Below, in pieces: positions 9,681 through 18,682 of a stretch of DNA of 64,000 nt. Both the position numbers and the translations under genes were made by a program. Each line of letters starts with the position of its first letter. Within the stretch, counting starts at the first letter, position 1. A model generated the notes under the pieces. That model was given only the letters and a program-made list of their open reading frames with translations, was not told where the DNA came from and did not search any database. The stretch comes from Pseudomonas salomonii (GTDB lineage Bacteria; Pseudomonadota; Gammaproteobacteria; Pseudomonadales; Pseudomonadaceae). The stretch is taken from assembly GCF_900107155.1 (NCBI RefSeq), contig NZ_FNOX01000001.1:458608-522607 (forward strand), written 5' to 3'.

Positions 9681-10340
9681 ATGACAGACATCGCCCCTCT
9701 GATCAAACGCTCCCTGGTCGATCAAGCGTTGGAGCAACTGCGCTGGCGTATTACCGAAGGCAAATGGGCTATCGGTGAACGCCTGCCCACCGAGCCGGAG
9801 TTGTCTGCCGAACTGGGCATCAGCCGTAATACCGTGCGTGAGGCCATGCGGGTCCTGGCGTTCTCGGGTCTGATCGAAATCCGCCAGGGCGACGGCAGTT
9901 ACCTGCGCTCGATGACCGACCCGCTGGGCACAATGCGTGCGCTGTCCCACTGCACACTGGCGCAGGCGCAGGAGACGCGGCAGATTCTCGAAGTGGAGGC
10001 CATCGGCCTGGCGGCATTGCGCCGTACCGAGGACGACCTCAAAGGGCTGCGTGAAGCCCTTGAGCGCAGCGGCGAGCTGTACCACGGTGATCTGGAAGCC
10101 TATATCAGCGCTGACCTGGTGTTTCACAAGCGCCTGGTGGATGCCGCGCGCAACCCGGCGTTGAGCGAGCTGTATCAGTATTTTTCCAGCATCGTCGGCG
10201 CCCAGTTGCGTCAGACCCTGAACATCTCACCCCGTCGCCAGTCGGTATTCGACCTGCATAGCGCGTTGCTCGACGCGGTAGAAAACCAAGACCCCGAACG
10301 CGCCAAATCCCTCTGCCGGCAGTTGATCAATGAACCTTGA
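9681..10340 (+). CDS. GntR-family transcriptional regulator, FadR subfamily
   Basis: A 219-residue regulator. The winged helix is at residues ~10-75, with recognition segment LPTEPELSAELGISRNTVREAMRVL and wing IEIRQGDGSYLRS. An all-helical FCD ligand-binding domain fills residues ~90-215, with DLVFHKRLVDAARNP as its metal/ligand-binding stretch. It overlaps the downstream exporter gene by 11 bases, so it probably controls that transporter. I use ATG 9681; TTG 9660 is possible but has no better ribosome site. The effector cannot be read from sequence. Confidence 0.88.
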   Translation: MTDIAPLIKRSLVDQALEQLRWRITEGKWAIGERLPTEPELSAELGISRNTVREAMRVLAFSGLIEIRQGDGSYLRSMTDPLGTMRALSHCTLAQAQETRQILEVEAIGLAALRRTEDDLKGLREALERSGELYHGDLEAYISADLVFHKRLVDAARNPALSELYQYFSSIVGAQLRQTLNISPRRQSVFDLHSALLDAVENQDPERAKSLCRQLINEP

Positions 10341-11595
10341 AGCCAAACGTACGACTGAACTCGAAGAACTGCTGATCGACGCCGAAGCCGATGACGAAGC
10401 CGTCCAGCAGGCCCCACCGCAGGTGGCTCGCCCGTGGCTGTTGCTGCTGGGCCTGGTGCTGGTGGCGTTGAACCTGCGGCCGGCGCTGTCGAGCATGTCG
10501 CCGTTGCTGGCTGAAGTCTCCGGCAGCCTGGGGTTATCGGCGGCCAAGGCCGGGTTGCTGACCACCTTGCCGGTGTTGTGCCTGGGTCTGTTCGCGCCGA
10601 CCGCGCCGATCCTGGCCCGACGTTTTGGCGCCGAGCGCGTGGTCCTGGGGATTCTGATCACCCTGGCCTGCGGCATCATTTTGCGCAGTGCGTTCGGTGA
10701 AGTGGGTTTGTTCGCGGGCAGCCTGATCGCTGGCGCGAGCATCGGCATTATCGGTGTATTGCTGCCGGGTATCGTCAAGCGTGATTTTGCCAGGCAGGCG
10801 GGCGCCATGACCGGCGTCTACACCATGGCGTTGTGTCTGGGCGCCGCATTGGCAGCCGGGGCCACGGTGCCCCTGAGTCAGCACTTCGCCGACAGTTGGG
10901 CCATCGGCCTGGGGTTCTGGTTTGTCCCGGCGTTGCTGGCGGCCCTGTTCTGGTTGCCGCAAGTGAGGCAAAAGCACGGCGCCCATCAGGTGGCTTACCG
11001 GGTCAAGGGCTTGCTGCGTGACCCGCTGGCCTGGCAGGTGACTTTGTACATGGGGCTGCAATCGTCCCTGGCCTATATCGTGTTCGGCTGGTTGCCGTCG
11101 ATCCTGATTGGGCGCGGCCTGAGTGCCACCGAAGCGGGCCTGGCGCTCTCAGGCTCGATCATCGTGCAACTGCTCAGTTCCCTGGCCGCACCTTGGCTGG
11201 CCACGCGCGGCAAGGACCAGCGCCTGGCGATTGTGGTGGTGATGCTGCTGACCCTCGGCGGTCTGTTCGGTTGCCTGTATGCGCCGCTGGACGGTTTGTG
11301 GGGCTGGGCGATTCTGCTGGGCCTGGGGCAGGGCGGCACCTTCAGCCTGGCGCTGACCTTGATCGTGCTGCGCTCGCGCGATTCCCATGTGGCTGCCAAC
11401 CTGTCGAGCATGGCCCAGGGCATTGGTTACACCCTGGCATCGATGGGCCCCTTTGCGGTCGGCCTGGTGCATGACTGGACCGGTGGCTGGACGGCCATCG
11501 GCTGGATTTTCGCCGTGGTCGGCCTGGGCGCGATTGTCGCGGGCCTTGGCGCCGGGCGTGCGCGCTACGTGCAAGTGACCAGCGAGAAACTCTAG
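10330..11595 (+). CDS. CynX/NimT-family MFS transporter
   Basis: A 421-residue 12-helix major facilitator. A charged cytoplasmic N-terminus (~35 residues, rich in Glu/Asp) precedes the first helix LLLLGLVLVALNLRPALSS. The LNLRPA motif and the GLLTTLPVLCLGLFAP segment are typical of the cyanate/nitroimidazole (CynX/NimT/YycB) family. The substrate is unknown. It is translationally coupled to the preceding GntR regulator (11-base overlap). Its TAG stop overlaps the stop of the convergent fimbrial subunit gene by two bases. Confidence 0.87.
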   Translation: MNLEAKRTTELEELLIDAEADDEAVQQAPPQVARPWLLLLGLVLVALNLRPALSSMSPLLAEVSGSLGLSAAKAGLLTTLPVLCLGLFAPTAPILARRFGAERVVLGILITLACGIILRSAFGEVGLFAGSLIAGASIGIIGVLLPGIVKRDFARQAGAMTGVYTMALCLGAALAAGATVPLSQHFADSWAIGLGFWFVPALLAALFWLPQVRQKHGAHQVAYRVKGLLRDPLAWQVTLYMGLQSSLAYIVFGWLPSILIGRGLSATEAGLALSGSIIVQLLSSLAAPWLATRGKDQRLAIVVVMLLTLGGLFGCLYAPLDGLWGWAILLGLGQGGTFSLALTLIVLRSRDSHVAANLSSMAQGIGYTLASMGPFAVGLVHDWTGGWTAIGWIFAVVGLGAIVAGLGAGRARYVQVTSEKL

Positions 11596-12236
11596 AGGTA
11601 CACCACCTCCAGGGTGGCCGAACCATCGAGTGGGGTTTCCACACTCAAGTCGAGGTTCTGCCGGGCGTTGATCACGGTTTGCACCGTCACGGCGCCCGTC
11701 AGGGTACCGATGGCCGTGGGCCCGCTGACGCTGCCCTCGACTTCGGTAAAGCCCAGGTAGCTTCGCGAGCCGATGTCGACAGGGTTGAGGTTGGACGTGC
11801 GCCACGCCAGGCCGCCGGTGGTGGACTCGGTGCCGAAGATTTGCGCGGTGTTGCTGGCTTGGGTCTGGCGCGGGTCGAAGGTCATGGAGTACACCCCCAG
11901 GCGGTTGCCGCTGATATCAAACCCCAGCCCGTAGTAAATCTCACTGTTGACCATGGCCGAGCCGTCGCGGTTGTCACGCATGCGCAGGGCATAGCGGGTA
12001 GGGCCGTTGCAGGCGATGCCGATGCGCAGGGTCTGGACGGGCAGGCGCGTGGCGGTCGTCAGGTTCAAGTCTTGCTGGGCGATCTTGCCGTAGTCGATCA
12101 CGGCGCCGCCGGGGAACTGCGGCAAACAGGCGGCGGGCGTGATCAGGCCTTTGACGCTCAAGTCCACTGCCGAGGCAGCCAGCAACGAGGGGGCGCAGGC
12201 CAGTAACACCAAGCTGTAAAGGACGTGGGTTTTCAT
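11592..12236 (-). CDS. DUF1120 fimbrial subunit-like protein (last gene of operon)
   Basis: A 214-residue exported protein with signal peptide 1-20 (HVLYSLVLLACAPSLLA). The mature part begins ASAVDLSVKGLITPAAC, a strand of alternating hydrophobic residues before the first Cys, as in pilins; a second Cys in IACNGP can form the disulfide. It ends GSATLEVVYL, with the penultimate Tyr seen in chaperone-usher subunits. It resembles the C-terminal half of the neighbouring 379-residue protein (shared DNRDGS and DxSGN-LG blocks). AAGGAG lies eight bases before ATG 12236. E. coli yhcF is the best-known DUF1120 gene and also sits in a chaperone-usher cluster. Confidence 0.82.
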   Translation of the reverse strand: MKTHVLYSLVLLACAPSLLAASAVDLSVKGLITPAACLPQFPGGAVIDYGKIAQQDLNLTTATRLPVQTLRIGIACNGPTRYALRMRDNRDGSAMVNSEIYYGLGFDISGNRLGVYSMTFDPRQTQASNTAQIFGTESTTGGLAWRTSNLNPVDIGSRSYLGFTEVEGSVSGPTAIGTLTGAVTVQTVINARQNLDLSVETPLDGSATLEVVYL

Positions 12237-12261
12237 GGGGCGGACTCCTTGCAGTGACGGG

Positions 12262-13401
12262 TTAGGGATAGACGATTTCAAGGGTGCCGGAACCGTTGAT
12301 ATGCACCACCTCGCGCAGATCCAGGCTTTGCATGGGCGCCAGGTAAGTCTTGATGCGCAGGGTGCCGGTCAGGGTCTGGATGGCGACCGGGCCGGTGGTG
12401 ACACCGGTCTTGTCGGTAAAACCCAGGATGCTGTTGGCGGCCATGGGGATTTGCCGTGCGGTGGAACTGCTCCACGCCACGCCATTGCTGGTGGAGTCGG
12501 TGCGGTACAGCGTGGGGAAGGTATCGGCGCTGAACTCCGCCGGGTCGATGGTCAGGTAAAAACGTCCGATCTTGTTGCCACTGGCGTCCAGGTCCAGGCC
12601 ATAGGCGGTTTCATCGGTGCCGCCGGTGGCCGAACCGTCGCGGTTGTCTTTCATGCGCAGAGCGAAGGGGATCGGCGCGTCGCAGGTCACACTCAAGCGC
12701 AGGGTGCGGGTGGGCAGCGGCGATTCGTTGGTGGCACTCAAGTCCTTGGCATACAGGGTGCCGTAGTCCACCACACCGTGGTCCGACAGCGAGGGCAGGC
12801 AGGCAATCGGCGCAAAGTGCGCACGCAGTGTCAGTTCCCGGTAGCCCCCGTGCTGTGCCCCGTACACCGTGGCGGTGGTTTCCCAGGTGGTGGCATCGCG
12901 CACTTGGGTGGCGGCGAGGTCGGCCCAGGCCCGTAAAGTCAGTTGCAGCGACAGCGTGTTGCCGGTGAGTACCGCGCCGCGCTCGACCGGCGCGATGCCA
13001 TGGCCGGGACGCCACTCCAGCACGTTGCCAATGGCGACGGGCGCCTGGCCGGCGGCCGGCAGCAAACCCAGTTCTACGGCACGGCCGTCAAGCAGGGCAT
13101 TGCCGGCTTCGATGGCGTAACTGCCGTGCTCGGTAAATTGCAGGCGCTGCGGGTTGGCGGCCAGGGCGCGGTAGAACAGGCTGAGGTCTTCGGCTTGCGG
13201 GCAGTTGACGGTCACGCTCAGGCGCCGCTCGCCGAGCAGGCGTTGCGGCGCGCTGTCGTTCTGCGCCAGACGGCTCATCCGGCCGAAATCCACCAGCGCA
13301 TCGCTGACGTTCAGTTGGCATTCTTCCAGGGCCTGGGCAGTGCCGGCGACGCCGAGCAGCAGCCACAGGCACAGTTGACGCAGATAAGGTGTGACGGGCA
13401 T
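12262..13401 (-). CDS. Two-domain DUF1120 protein, candidate tip adhesin
   Basis: A 379-residue exported protein, the largest subunit-like protein of the operon. After the signal peptide (LCLWLLLGVAGTAQA) comes an N-terminal beta domain of ~185 residues starting LEECQLNVSDALVDFG. A C-terminal DUF1120 domain starts near IACLPSLSDHGVVDYG and ends SGTLEIVYP. This two-domain layout is that of tip adhesins (receptor-binding domain plus pilin domain). The start is ATG 13401 with GAGG nine bases upstream; ATG 13410 is the alternative. It lies directly after the usher (11-base gap), a usual adhesin position. Receptor unknown. Confidence 0.8.
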   Translation of the reverse strand: MPVTPYLRQLCLWLLLGVAGTAQALEECQLNVSDALVDFGRMSRLAQNDSAPQRLLGERRLSVTVNCPQAEDLSLFYRALAANPQRLQFTEHGSYAIEAGNALLDGRAVELGLLPAAGQAPVAIGNVLEWRPGHGIAPVERGAVLTGNTLSLQLTLRAWADLAATQVRDATTWETTATVYGAQHGGYRELTLRAHFAPIACLPSLSDHGVVDYGTLYAKDLSATNESPLPTRTLRLSVTCDAPIPFALRMKDNRDGSATGGTDETAYGLDLDASGNKIGRFYLTIDPAEFSADTFPTLYRTDSTSNGVAWSSSTARQIPMAANSILGFTDKTGVTTGPVAIQTLTGTLRIKTYLAPMQSLDLREVVHINGSGTLEIVYP

Positions 13402-13412
13402 GGCAGACATCC

Positions 13413-15866
13413 TCAAGGTACGTTGCAACGTGCGGGAGCAGTTTCGAAGTACACCGACGGGTCGGCCTTTGCCGGCAGTTCGTAGCGCAGCTCGCAACGC
13501 CCGCCTTGCGGCGTGGTTATCCAGAGCGTTGGCTGCTCCAATACATTGGGTAGAAACACCTGGCTGCCGTCCTGCACCAAAGTGACGAACTCGCCACTGG
13601 CAGTGCTGACGGAGGCGCCCGCCGGCAGCGGCGCGCCCTGGTCGTTGCTGACGGTAAGCAGCATGCGGCGGGTGAGACCGACGCCGAACTCAACCCGGTC
13701 CACGGCGCCGCGCCCGGCCGAGATCATCGCCAGGCCGTTGTTGATATCGGCATTGCGCGGCAGCGAACGGGTCTGCACTTCCACCGGGCTGCGGCCATAA
13801 GCGGCGACTTGCGGCACCACGGCCTGGCCTTGCCAGTCGGTCCACACCGGGCCGCTGGGCGTACTGAGCTTGATGCCGCTCATGTCGCCGACCGACACCA
13901 GGGCGAAGGTGTCACGCACCGGGTAGGGGGAAAAGGTCATGCCGTCGCTGTGCAGCACCACACCGCCGCGCGCGCCGCCTTGGTAACTGGAACGCTCGGC
14001 ATCGGAGCGGCTGTAGCTGAAATCGAGCTGGCTATAGCGCGGCAATGCCGAGACGCCCAGAGTGGTTTCTACCTGATGATCGCTGCTGTCGTGTTCGGCA
14101 CTGACGCGATAGCTGAGTTGATCGTCGATCTGCTCGGTAACGCCCAGGCCGGTGCGGTTTTCACCGCCGGAGTTACGCACCCAACTGCGCATTCTTCGGC
14201 TTTCGCCCAGCGGCACACTGACGTTCAAATAGACTGCGTTGTCCTGTTGCTGGTTGCCGCCCATTTGCCACTCGGCACTGGCCGACAACGCCACCGCGCC
14301 GATGCTCGTGCCCCAGGACGCCAGGGCACGGCTGCTGCTGTCGCCGGCGAAATTGGCCGAGCGCGAAACCCCGGCGCTGAACGCGCCCAATAGCGGGTGT
14401 GACCAGCCCAGGTTGAGGCTTTGCTGGTCGCGATAACGTGAGTTGCGACGTTCGCTGTTGCGCCCAGGGCTGTCGTCGCGCTCGTAGGTGCTTTCTTCCA
14501 GTTCGCGATAGCCGACGCTGCGCCAGGAGTTGGCGGCGCTGATCGACCACTGTTCGCCCAGGCGCTGGGACCATGACAGGTCGGTCTGCACGCCCGAGAC
14601 CTTTTCCCACGCCTGGGAATTGGACAGCTGAGTCGACAGCTGGATCTGGCTGTCCAGCCACGGCAACCAGCCCAGGCTGGCGCCCGCCGAGCGGTATTCG
14701 CTGGCCGCCAGCACGCCTGTGCCCAGGGTCAATTGCGGGTGCAGGGCGCCGGTCCAGCCGGCGCTCACTACCCACGGATCATCGCCCTTGGCGTCACCCA
14801 CATTGCGCACCCGGCCCGCAGCCACGGCATAGCCCGGCGCCGGTAATCCAAGGCCGAGCATCGCCGCGGGCACCGTAAAACGCCGTTCGCCACCGACACT
14901 TTCCTTGACCGTGACTTCGACGTCCGAGCGCGTGTTCAAGCGGCGTACATCGTTCAGGGTAAAGGGCCCGGCAGGCACCACGGTGGAATGAATCAGCGCG
15001 CCGTTCTGGCGCACTTCCACCTGTGCCGGGCTGTTGGCGATGCCTTGAATCAACGCGCCTTCGCCCTGTTCTTGCAGCGCATGTTCGGTGAGCACTTGCA
15101 CGCCGGTGATCTGCGCACCGGACAGTACCGGGTTATAGAGGTTGATCTGCCCGGCCTGCAGCACCGCCTGGTGGCTGGCGAAGGTGCGTTGCGCATAGGC
15201 TTCCAGGTGAGTGCTGCGCGACAGCCCATCCTGCCAGGTCTGTACCTGGCGGCTGCGCACGATCCAGTCGCCGGCGTTGAACCCGACTTCGGTATTGGCT
15301 GAGCCAAAGCGGCTGGCGTCATCGCCGAAGCGGTTGTAAAAACCGCTGAGGTCGTAGTTGAGCAGCCCGGCAAAACCGCCGGTCTCGTAGCCCGAAATAT
15401 CCTGCTGCACAGGACGCAGGGCTTCGGTGGGCACCACCAGCGACACCGTCAGTGTCGCCGGGTCCGGCTCCACCAGGGCTTGAGGGTACTGCGCGAGGAA
15501 ATCCTGACAGCCCACCGTGTCACTGGGGACCACCAGGTTGGCGGCGTCCAGTAACGCACGGTCGAAGCACAGGTTGCCTTGTGGGTCGAAGGTCAGGTCT
15601 TGTCGGCCACGCCGCTGGCCGTTGACCCGCAGGTTGACGGTGTGCCGCCCGGCGGCGAAGCGCGGTGCCGCCAGCAGCAGGCTGGCCAATTGCGGGTCGA
15701 TGCCGCGCTGATGCAAGGTCTGGGCGTCGAAGCCGGACGGGCTGGCGCCTTCGGCCCAGGCCTTGGCAGGCACGAGTGCACAGAGCAACACCACCAGCGA
15801 CAAGGCCGGGTTGGCGGGGGTATCAGACACGGCTTCGCCGTCACGGTAGCTCAATACTGTTTTCAC
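13413..15866 (-). CDS. Outer-membrane fimbrial usher (FimD/PapC family)
   Basis: An 817-residue usher that threads chaperone-subunit complexes through the outer membrane. The signal peptide ends near AKAWA (residue 38). The usher N-terminal domain (FDAQTLHQRGIDPQLASLL), a 24-strand barrel, the plug domain region (ALIQGIANSPAQVEVRQNG) and C-terminal domains with GGRCELRYELP follow; length is normal for the family. A pair of cysteines near residues 97 and 118 sits in the N-terminal region, and another pair in the C-terminal domain. Gene order is chaperone-usher-adhesin. Its sequence is intact, with no frameshift. Confidence 0.94.
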   Translation of the reverse strand: MKTVLSYRDGEAVSDTPANPALSLVVLLCALVPAKAWAEGASPSGFDAQTLHQRGIDPQLASLLLAAPRFAAGRHTVNLRVNGQRRGRQDLTFDPQGNLCFDRALLDAANLVVPSDTVGCQDFLAQYPQALVEPDPATLTVSLVVPTEALRPVQQDISGYETGGFAGLLNYDLSGFYNRFGDDASRFGSANTEVGFNAGDWIVRSRQVQTWQDGLSRSTHLEAYAQRTFASHQAVLQAGQINLYNPVLSGAQITGVQVLTEHALQEQGEGALIQGIANSPAQVEVRQNGALIHSTVVPAGPFTLNDVRRLNTRSDVEVTVKESVGGERRFTVPAAMLGLGLPAPGYAVAAGRVRNVGDAKGDDPWVVSAGWTGALHPQLTLGTGVLAASEYRSAGASLGWLPWLDSQIQLSTQLSNSQAWEKVSGVQTDLSWSQRLGEQWSISAANSWRSVGYRELEESTYERDDSPGRNSERRNSRYRDQQSLNLGWSHPLLGAFSAGVSRSANFAGDSSSRALASWGTSIGAVALSASAEWQMGGNQQQDNAVYLNVSVPLGESRRMRSWVRNSGGENRTGLGVTEQIDDQLSYRVSAEHDSSDHQVETTLGVSALPRYSQLDFSYSRSDAERSSYQGGARGGVVLHSDGMTFSPYPVRDTFALVSVGDMSGIKLSTPSGPVWTDWQGQAVVPQVAAYGRSPVEVQTRSLPRNADINNGLAMISAGRGAVDRVEFGVGLTRRMLLTVSNDQGAPLPAGASVSTASGEFVTLVQDGSQVFLPNVLEQPTLWITTPQGGRCELRYELPAKADPSVYFETAPARCNVP

Positions 15867-15984
15867 GCAAGGTACTCGAATAGTGAACGCACAGGCCCGG
15901 TGCTCCCAGGCGTTCCGGTGACGGTCAATGAGCCGTCACTTCGTTATCAGGCGGCGGTCTGTATACGGCGCCTGTGGTTTTTAG

Positions 15985-16689
15985 TCAGAGGGTGATCGGT
16001 GCGTCGTAGGCCTTGACCGCAAATCCATACACCGTGGCCGGCTGCAGCCTGACCGTGGTGGCCGGGTCATTGCCGGCCGGCATACTCAATGCCTCACCCG
16101 GCAGCACATAGGTGCGCGGCAGCATCGCCTTGCGGTGACTCGGCAACAGCAGCAGTTCCTGCGCCAGGCGCACCACATACGGCGTGTCATTACGCACCTG
16201 CAATTGGCCGTCGCGCAGGGTCCAGGTCAGGTCGGTCCACGGCGTGCGGTTGGGCGCCAGGCCCTTGGGATGCACGATAACCGGCAGGTTCTGGCGCACG
16301 GTCACGCCCACACGGGCATGCCCGGCGGCGGTGGCCGCGCGGCCTTGGGGCATGCCTTCGAACACCGCCCGTTTAAGCCGCTGGGTGAGTAGCGGCTGCT
16401 GGTTCTGCAGGATGAAACGCACCAGCTGGGATTTGGACGCCTCGACCCGCGACAGCGGCGGCGTCACCACCAGCAGTGGCTCGGTGTCTTCAGGAATATC
16501 CTGCAAGGTGACATGCAGCAGCGCGAGTTGGCTGTCGGTGTTGGTCACTGACACCGCCGCCTCGCCATCGGCTTCATGCACGATTACTACGGAGGTGTCC
16601 GGGACCATACCGTCGGCTTTTACTTGATTGCCGAGTATCAACAGCAAGGCAATCAGGCCCACAGCGGTGTTTGAGAATATCGTCGTCAT
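15985..16689 (-). CDS. Periplasmic fimbrial chaperone (PapD/FimC-like)
   Basis: A 234-residue two-domain immunoglobulin-like chaperone. A signal peptide (NTAVGLIALLLILGNQVKA) precedes the N-terminal domain with TSVVIVHEADGEAAVSVTN; the central subunit-binding strand region is RAVFEGMPQ and VGVTVRQNLPVIVHPKGL. The VRQNLPVIVHP segment corresponds to the RxxLPxxxxP hallmark of the family. It caps DUF1120 subunits and hands them to the usher. It lies 118 bases upstream of the usher and 33 bases after the preceding subunit gene. Confidence 0.92.
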   Translation of the reverse strand: MTTIFSNTAVGLIALLLILGNQVKADGMVPDTSVVIVHEADGEAAVSVTNTDSQLALLHVTLQDIPEDTEPLLVVTPPLSRVEASKSQLVRFILQNQQPLLTQRLKRAVFEGMPQGRAATAAGHARVGVTVRQNLPVIVHPKGLAPNRTPWTDLTWTLRDGQLQVRNDTPYVVRLAQELLLLPSHRKAMLPRTYVLPGEALSMPAGNDPATTVRLQPATVYGFAVKAYDAPITL

Positions 16690-16722
16690 GACGGGGTTTC
16701 CATTAGGCCAAAAGAGGATCGT

Positions 16723-17397
16723 TCAGAGATAGCGCAGGTCCAGGACGATCGCGCCGTCGAGCGGGACTTCCTGGTCCAGGGTCAGGTACTGCGAAAAATT
16801 GATGGCGGTGCTTACTTGAACCTGAACGGTCAACTGGCCGATGAAGTCCGGTTGGCGGTCCCCGACTGGCGCAAAGGCCATAAACACGCGTGGGTAGGCG
16901 TTGGGCTCCTGTGACCAGGTTTCGCCGTTGTCGATGGAAGCCAAGGCCTGCATGGGCTGCGCATCGCCCACGGCGTTGCGATAGGCCAACGCCACCGAAC
17001 CCAGACGCTCCTCGGGGACGTGGATGTTCCTGCCCAGCCCGTAGAAGTAATCGGGGGCCGACGAGGAGTCGGCGCGATTATCAATGCCCACCAGCGCAAA
17101 CAGCATCGGCCTGGCGCACTGCACGCGCAGGTCGAGCACCTGGACAGGCAGCACGGTGAACTCGTCGGAATTGAGGCTGTGGGACGGAATCTTGCCGTGA
17201 TCGACGGTGCCGTCATTGGTCAACTCGATAAGGCAGGCGTCTGGGGTGACGCGGCCGGTCACCGTGAGGTCGACAGTCGACGCCGCGTGGGCATCGGCCA
17301 GGCACAGCAGGGCGACGAGGCAACTGGCGAACCTGTTCAGTACCGGCACAGGTAGGCGCAGCCCATGCCCGACTGTGTTCAAGGGATGGGCGGCCAT
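16723..17397 (-). CDS. DUF1120 fimbrial subunit-like protein (fifth of five upstream paralogs)
   Basis: A 224-residue exported protein with a longer leader than its paralogs: ~22 extra residues before the hydrophobic core FASCLVALLCLADAHA. The mature start ASTVDLTVTGRVTPDACL, the second Cys in VQCARP, the block VGIDNRADS, and the end AIVLDLRYL match the other subunits. ATG 17397 lies one codon after the stop of the preceding gene and has no clear ribosome site, so it is probably translated by coupling. It is the most diverged of the five upstream copies. Confidence 0.82.
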   Translation of the reverse strand: MAAHPLNTVGHGLRLPVPVLNRFASCLVALLCLADAHAASTVDLTVTGRVTPDACLIELTNDGTVDHGKIPSHSLNSDEFTVLPVQVLDLRVQCARPMLFALVGIDNRADSSSAPDYFYGLGRNIHVPEERLGSVALAYRNAVGDAQPMQALASIDNGETWSQEPNAYPRVFMAFAPVGDRQPDFIGQLTVQVQVSTAINFSQYLTLDQEVPLDGAIVLDLRYL

Positions 17398-17400
17398 GGG

Positions 17401-18018
17401 TTAGAGGTACTTCACTTCGAGGGTGGCGGAACCGTCGATGTTCACTTCGTTGCTCAAGTCCAGGCCATCGGCGCGGTTGATGATGGTCTGCACCTCCAGC
17501 TCAACGTTCAAGTCCTGGACGGGGACGGGTTGGGTGTCGTCATCCATTGCGGCGACGGACATGTACATGCCTGGGTCCCAGAACTTTTCCTGGTACCAGG
17601 TTTCCAGGTCATACGAGCCAATGGTTTGCACCACTGTGCCGTCACCCGTGACCGGGTTGCGCAGGGTGAGCGAGTACCGGCCCAGTTTTTGGGTGTCGTT
17701 GATAAAACCCAGGCCGTAGTCCGTAGCGAGACCCGAACCCGCGCGGTTATCGATCGAGTGCAAGGCAAACAGGATAGGGGCGTCGCAATTGACCGCCATG
17801 CTCAGCGTATTGTTGCCGATCACGGTGACACGGTCTGAGTTCAGGTCTTTGGCGGAAATTTTGCCATGGTCGATCACGCCTCCACCGGACAGGCTGGGCG
17901 TGCAGGCGCTGGGCACAATCAGGCCCTTTACCGTCAGGTCGACGCTGGAAGCGGCGAAAGTGTTCGCCGAGTTAAGCAGCAATACACTGGCGGCCAGAAT
18001 GGCCAATCGTGCTTTCAT
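17401..18018 (-). CDS. DUF1120 fimbrial subunit-like protein (fourth paralog)
   Basis: A 205-residue exported protein. Signal peptide: ARLAILAASVLLLNSANTFA. Mature start ASSVDLTVKGLIVPSACTPS, then GGGVIDHGKISAKDLN, the second Cys in VNCDAP and SIDNRAGS, and the end NIDGSATLEVKYL with penultimate Tyr. Two cysteines suggest one disulfide, as in pilins. It lies 12 bases after the preceding subunit gene and three bases before the next, inside the operon. Confidence 0.83.
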   Translation of the reverse strand: MKARLAILAASVLLLNSANTFAASSVDLTVKGLIVPSACTPSLSGGGVIDHGKISAKDLNSDRVTVIGNNTLSMAVNCDAPILFALHSIDNRAGSGLATDYGLGFINDTQKLGRYSLTLRNPVTGDGTVVQTIGSYDLETWYQEKFWDPGMYMSVAAMDDDTQPVPVQDLNVELEVQTIINRADGLDLSNEVNIDGSATLEVKYL

Positions 18019-18030
18019 CGGTGCGGCTCC

Positions 18031-18651
18031 TTAAAGGTAATTGACTTGTACGGTGGCGTGGCCGTCGATAGGCACTTCGTCGGTCAGCGTCAGGCCGTTT
18101 GCGGGTGCAATGTGGGTGATCAGGCGGATCTCGGCGTCCAGTTCCTGTATCGCAATCGGCATCACGCCATCGTTGTTGGCAACGGCTGTCAGCAGGGTGT
18201 GGCTGAGCATTACCGAGGGCATCCAGGTCACGCCGCCATCCCTGGAGGTGATGGTGCGCACCGGCACGCCGTCGGCTACCGGCATGTAGAGGCCAAGCCC
18301 GGCATCACCGACTTTTTCATCGTTGGGCGTCATGCCCAGGCCATGCCAGCTGAAGTGGTTGGCGGTGGTGCCTGCGCGGTTGTCGATGGTGTTGAGGGTG
18401 AAGAACGTCGGCCCGTCGCAGCGCACGCTCAACAGCATGGTTTCCCGTGGCAGATCAGTGTAGGTGTCCGCATTGAGGTCCTTGACCGATACCTTGCCGA
18501 AGTCGACGTTACCGCCGCCGGAGACCACAGGGTCGCAGGCGCTGGGCGTGATGATGCCTTTGACGGTCAGATCCTGACTGCTGGCGGCCAGTGCGAGAGA
18601 CGAGGTGCCCAACAACAGGGCGGCCAGGGGCGCCGCTCTTAAGTAAGTCAT
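18031..18651 (-). CDS. DUF1120 fimbrial subunit-like protein (third paralog)
   Basis: A 206-residue exported protein with signal peptide LAALLLGTSSLALA. Mature start ASSQDLTVKGIITPSACDP, then GGGNVDFGKVSVKDLN, second Cys in VRCDGP, TIDNRAG, and end PIDGHATVQVNYL. The central segment SRDGGVTWMPS, which also appears in variant form in the second paralog (SRDNGLSWLE), marks a shared surface loop. It sits mid-operon with short spacers on both sides. Confidence 0.83.
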   Translation of the reverse strand: MTYLRAAPLAALLLGTSSLALAASSQDLTVKGIITPSACDPVVSGGGNVDFGKVSVKDLNADTYTDLPRETMLLSVRCDGPTFFTLNTIDNRAGTTANHFSWHGLGMTPNDEKVGDAGLGLYMPVADGVPVRTITSRDGGVTWMPSVMLSHTLLTAVANNDGVMPIAIQELDAEIRLITHIAPANGLTLTDEVPIDGHATVQVNYL

Positions 18652-18682
18652 CGTTTGAACCTTCCTTAGTACGGGGATGGGG

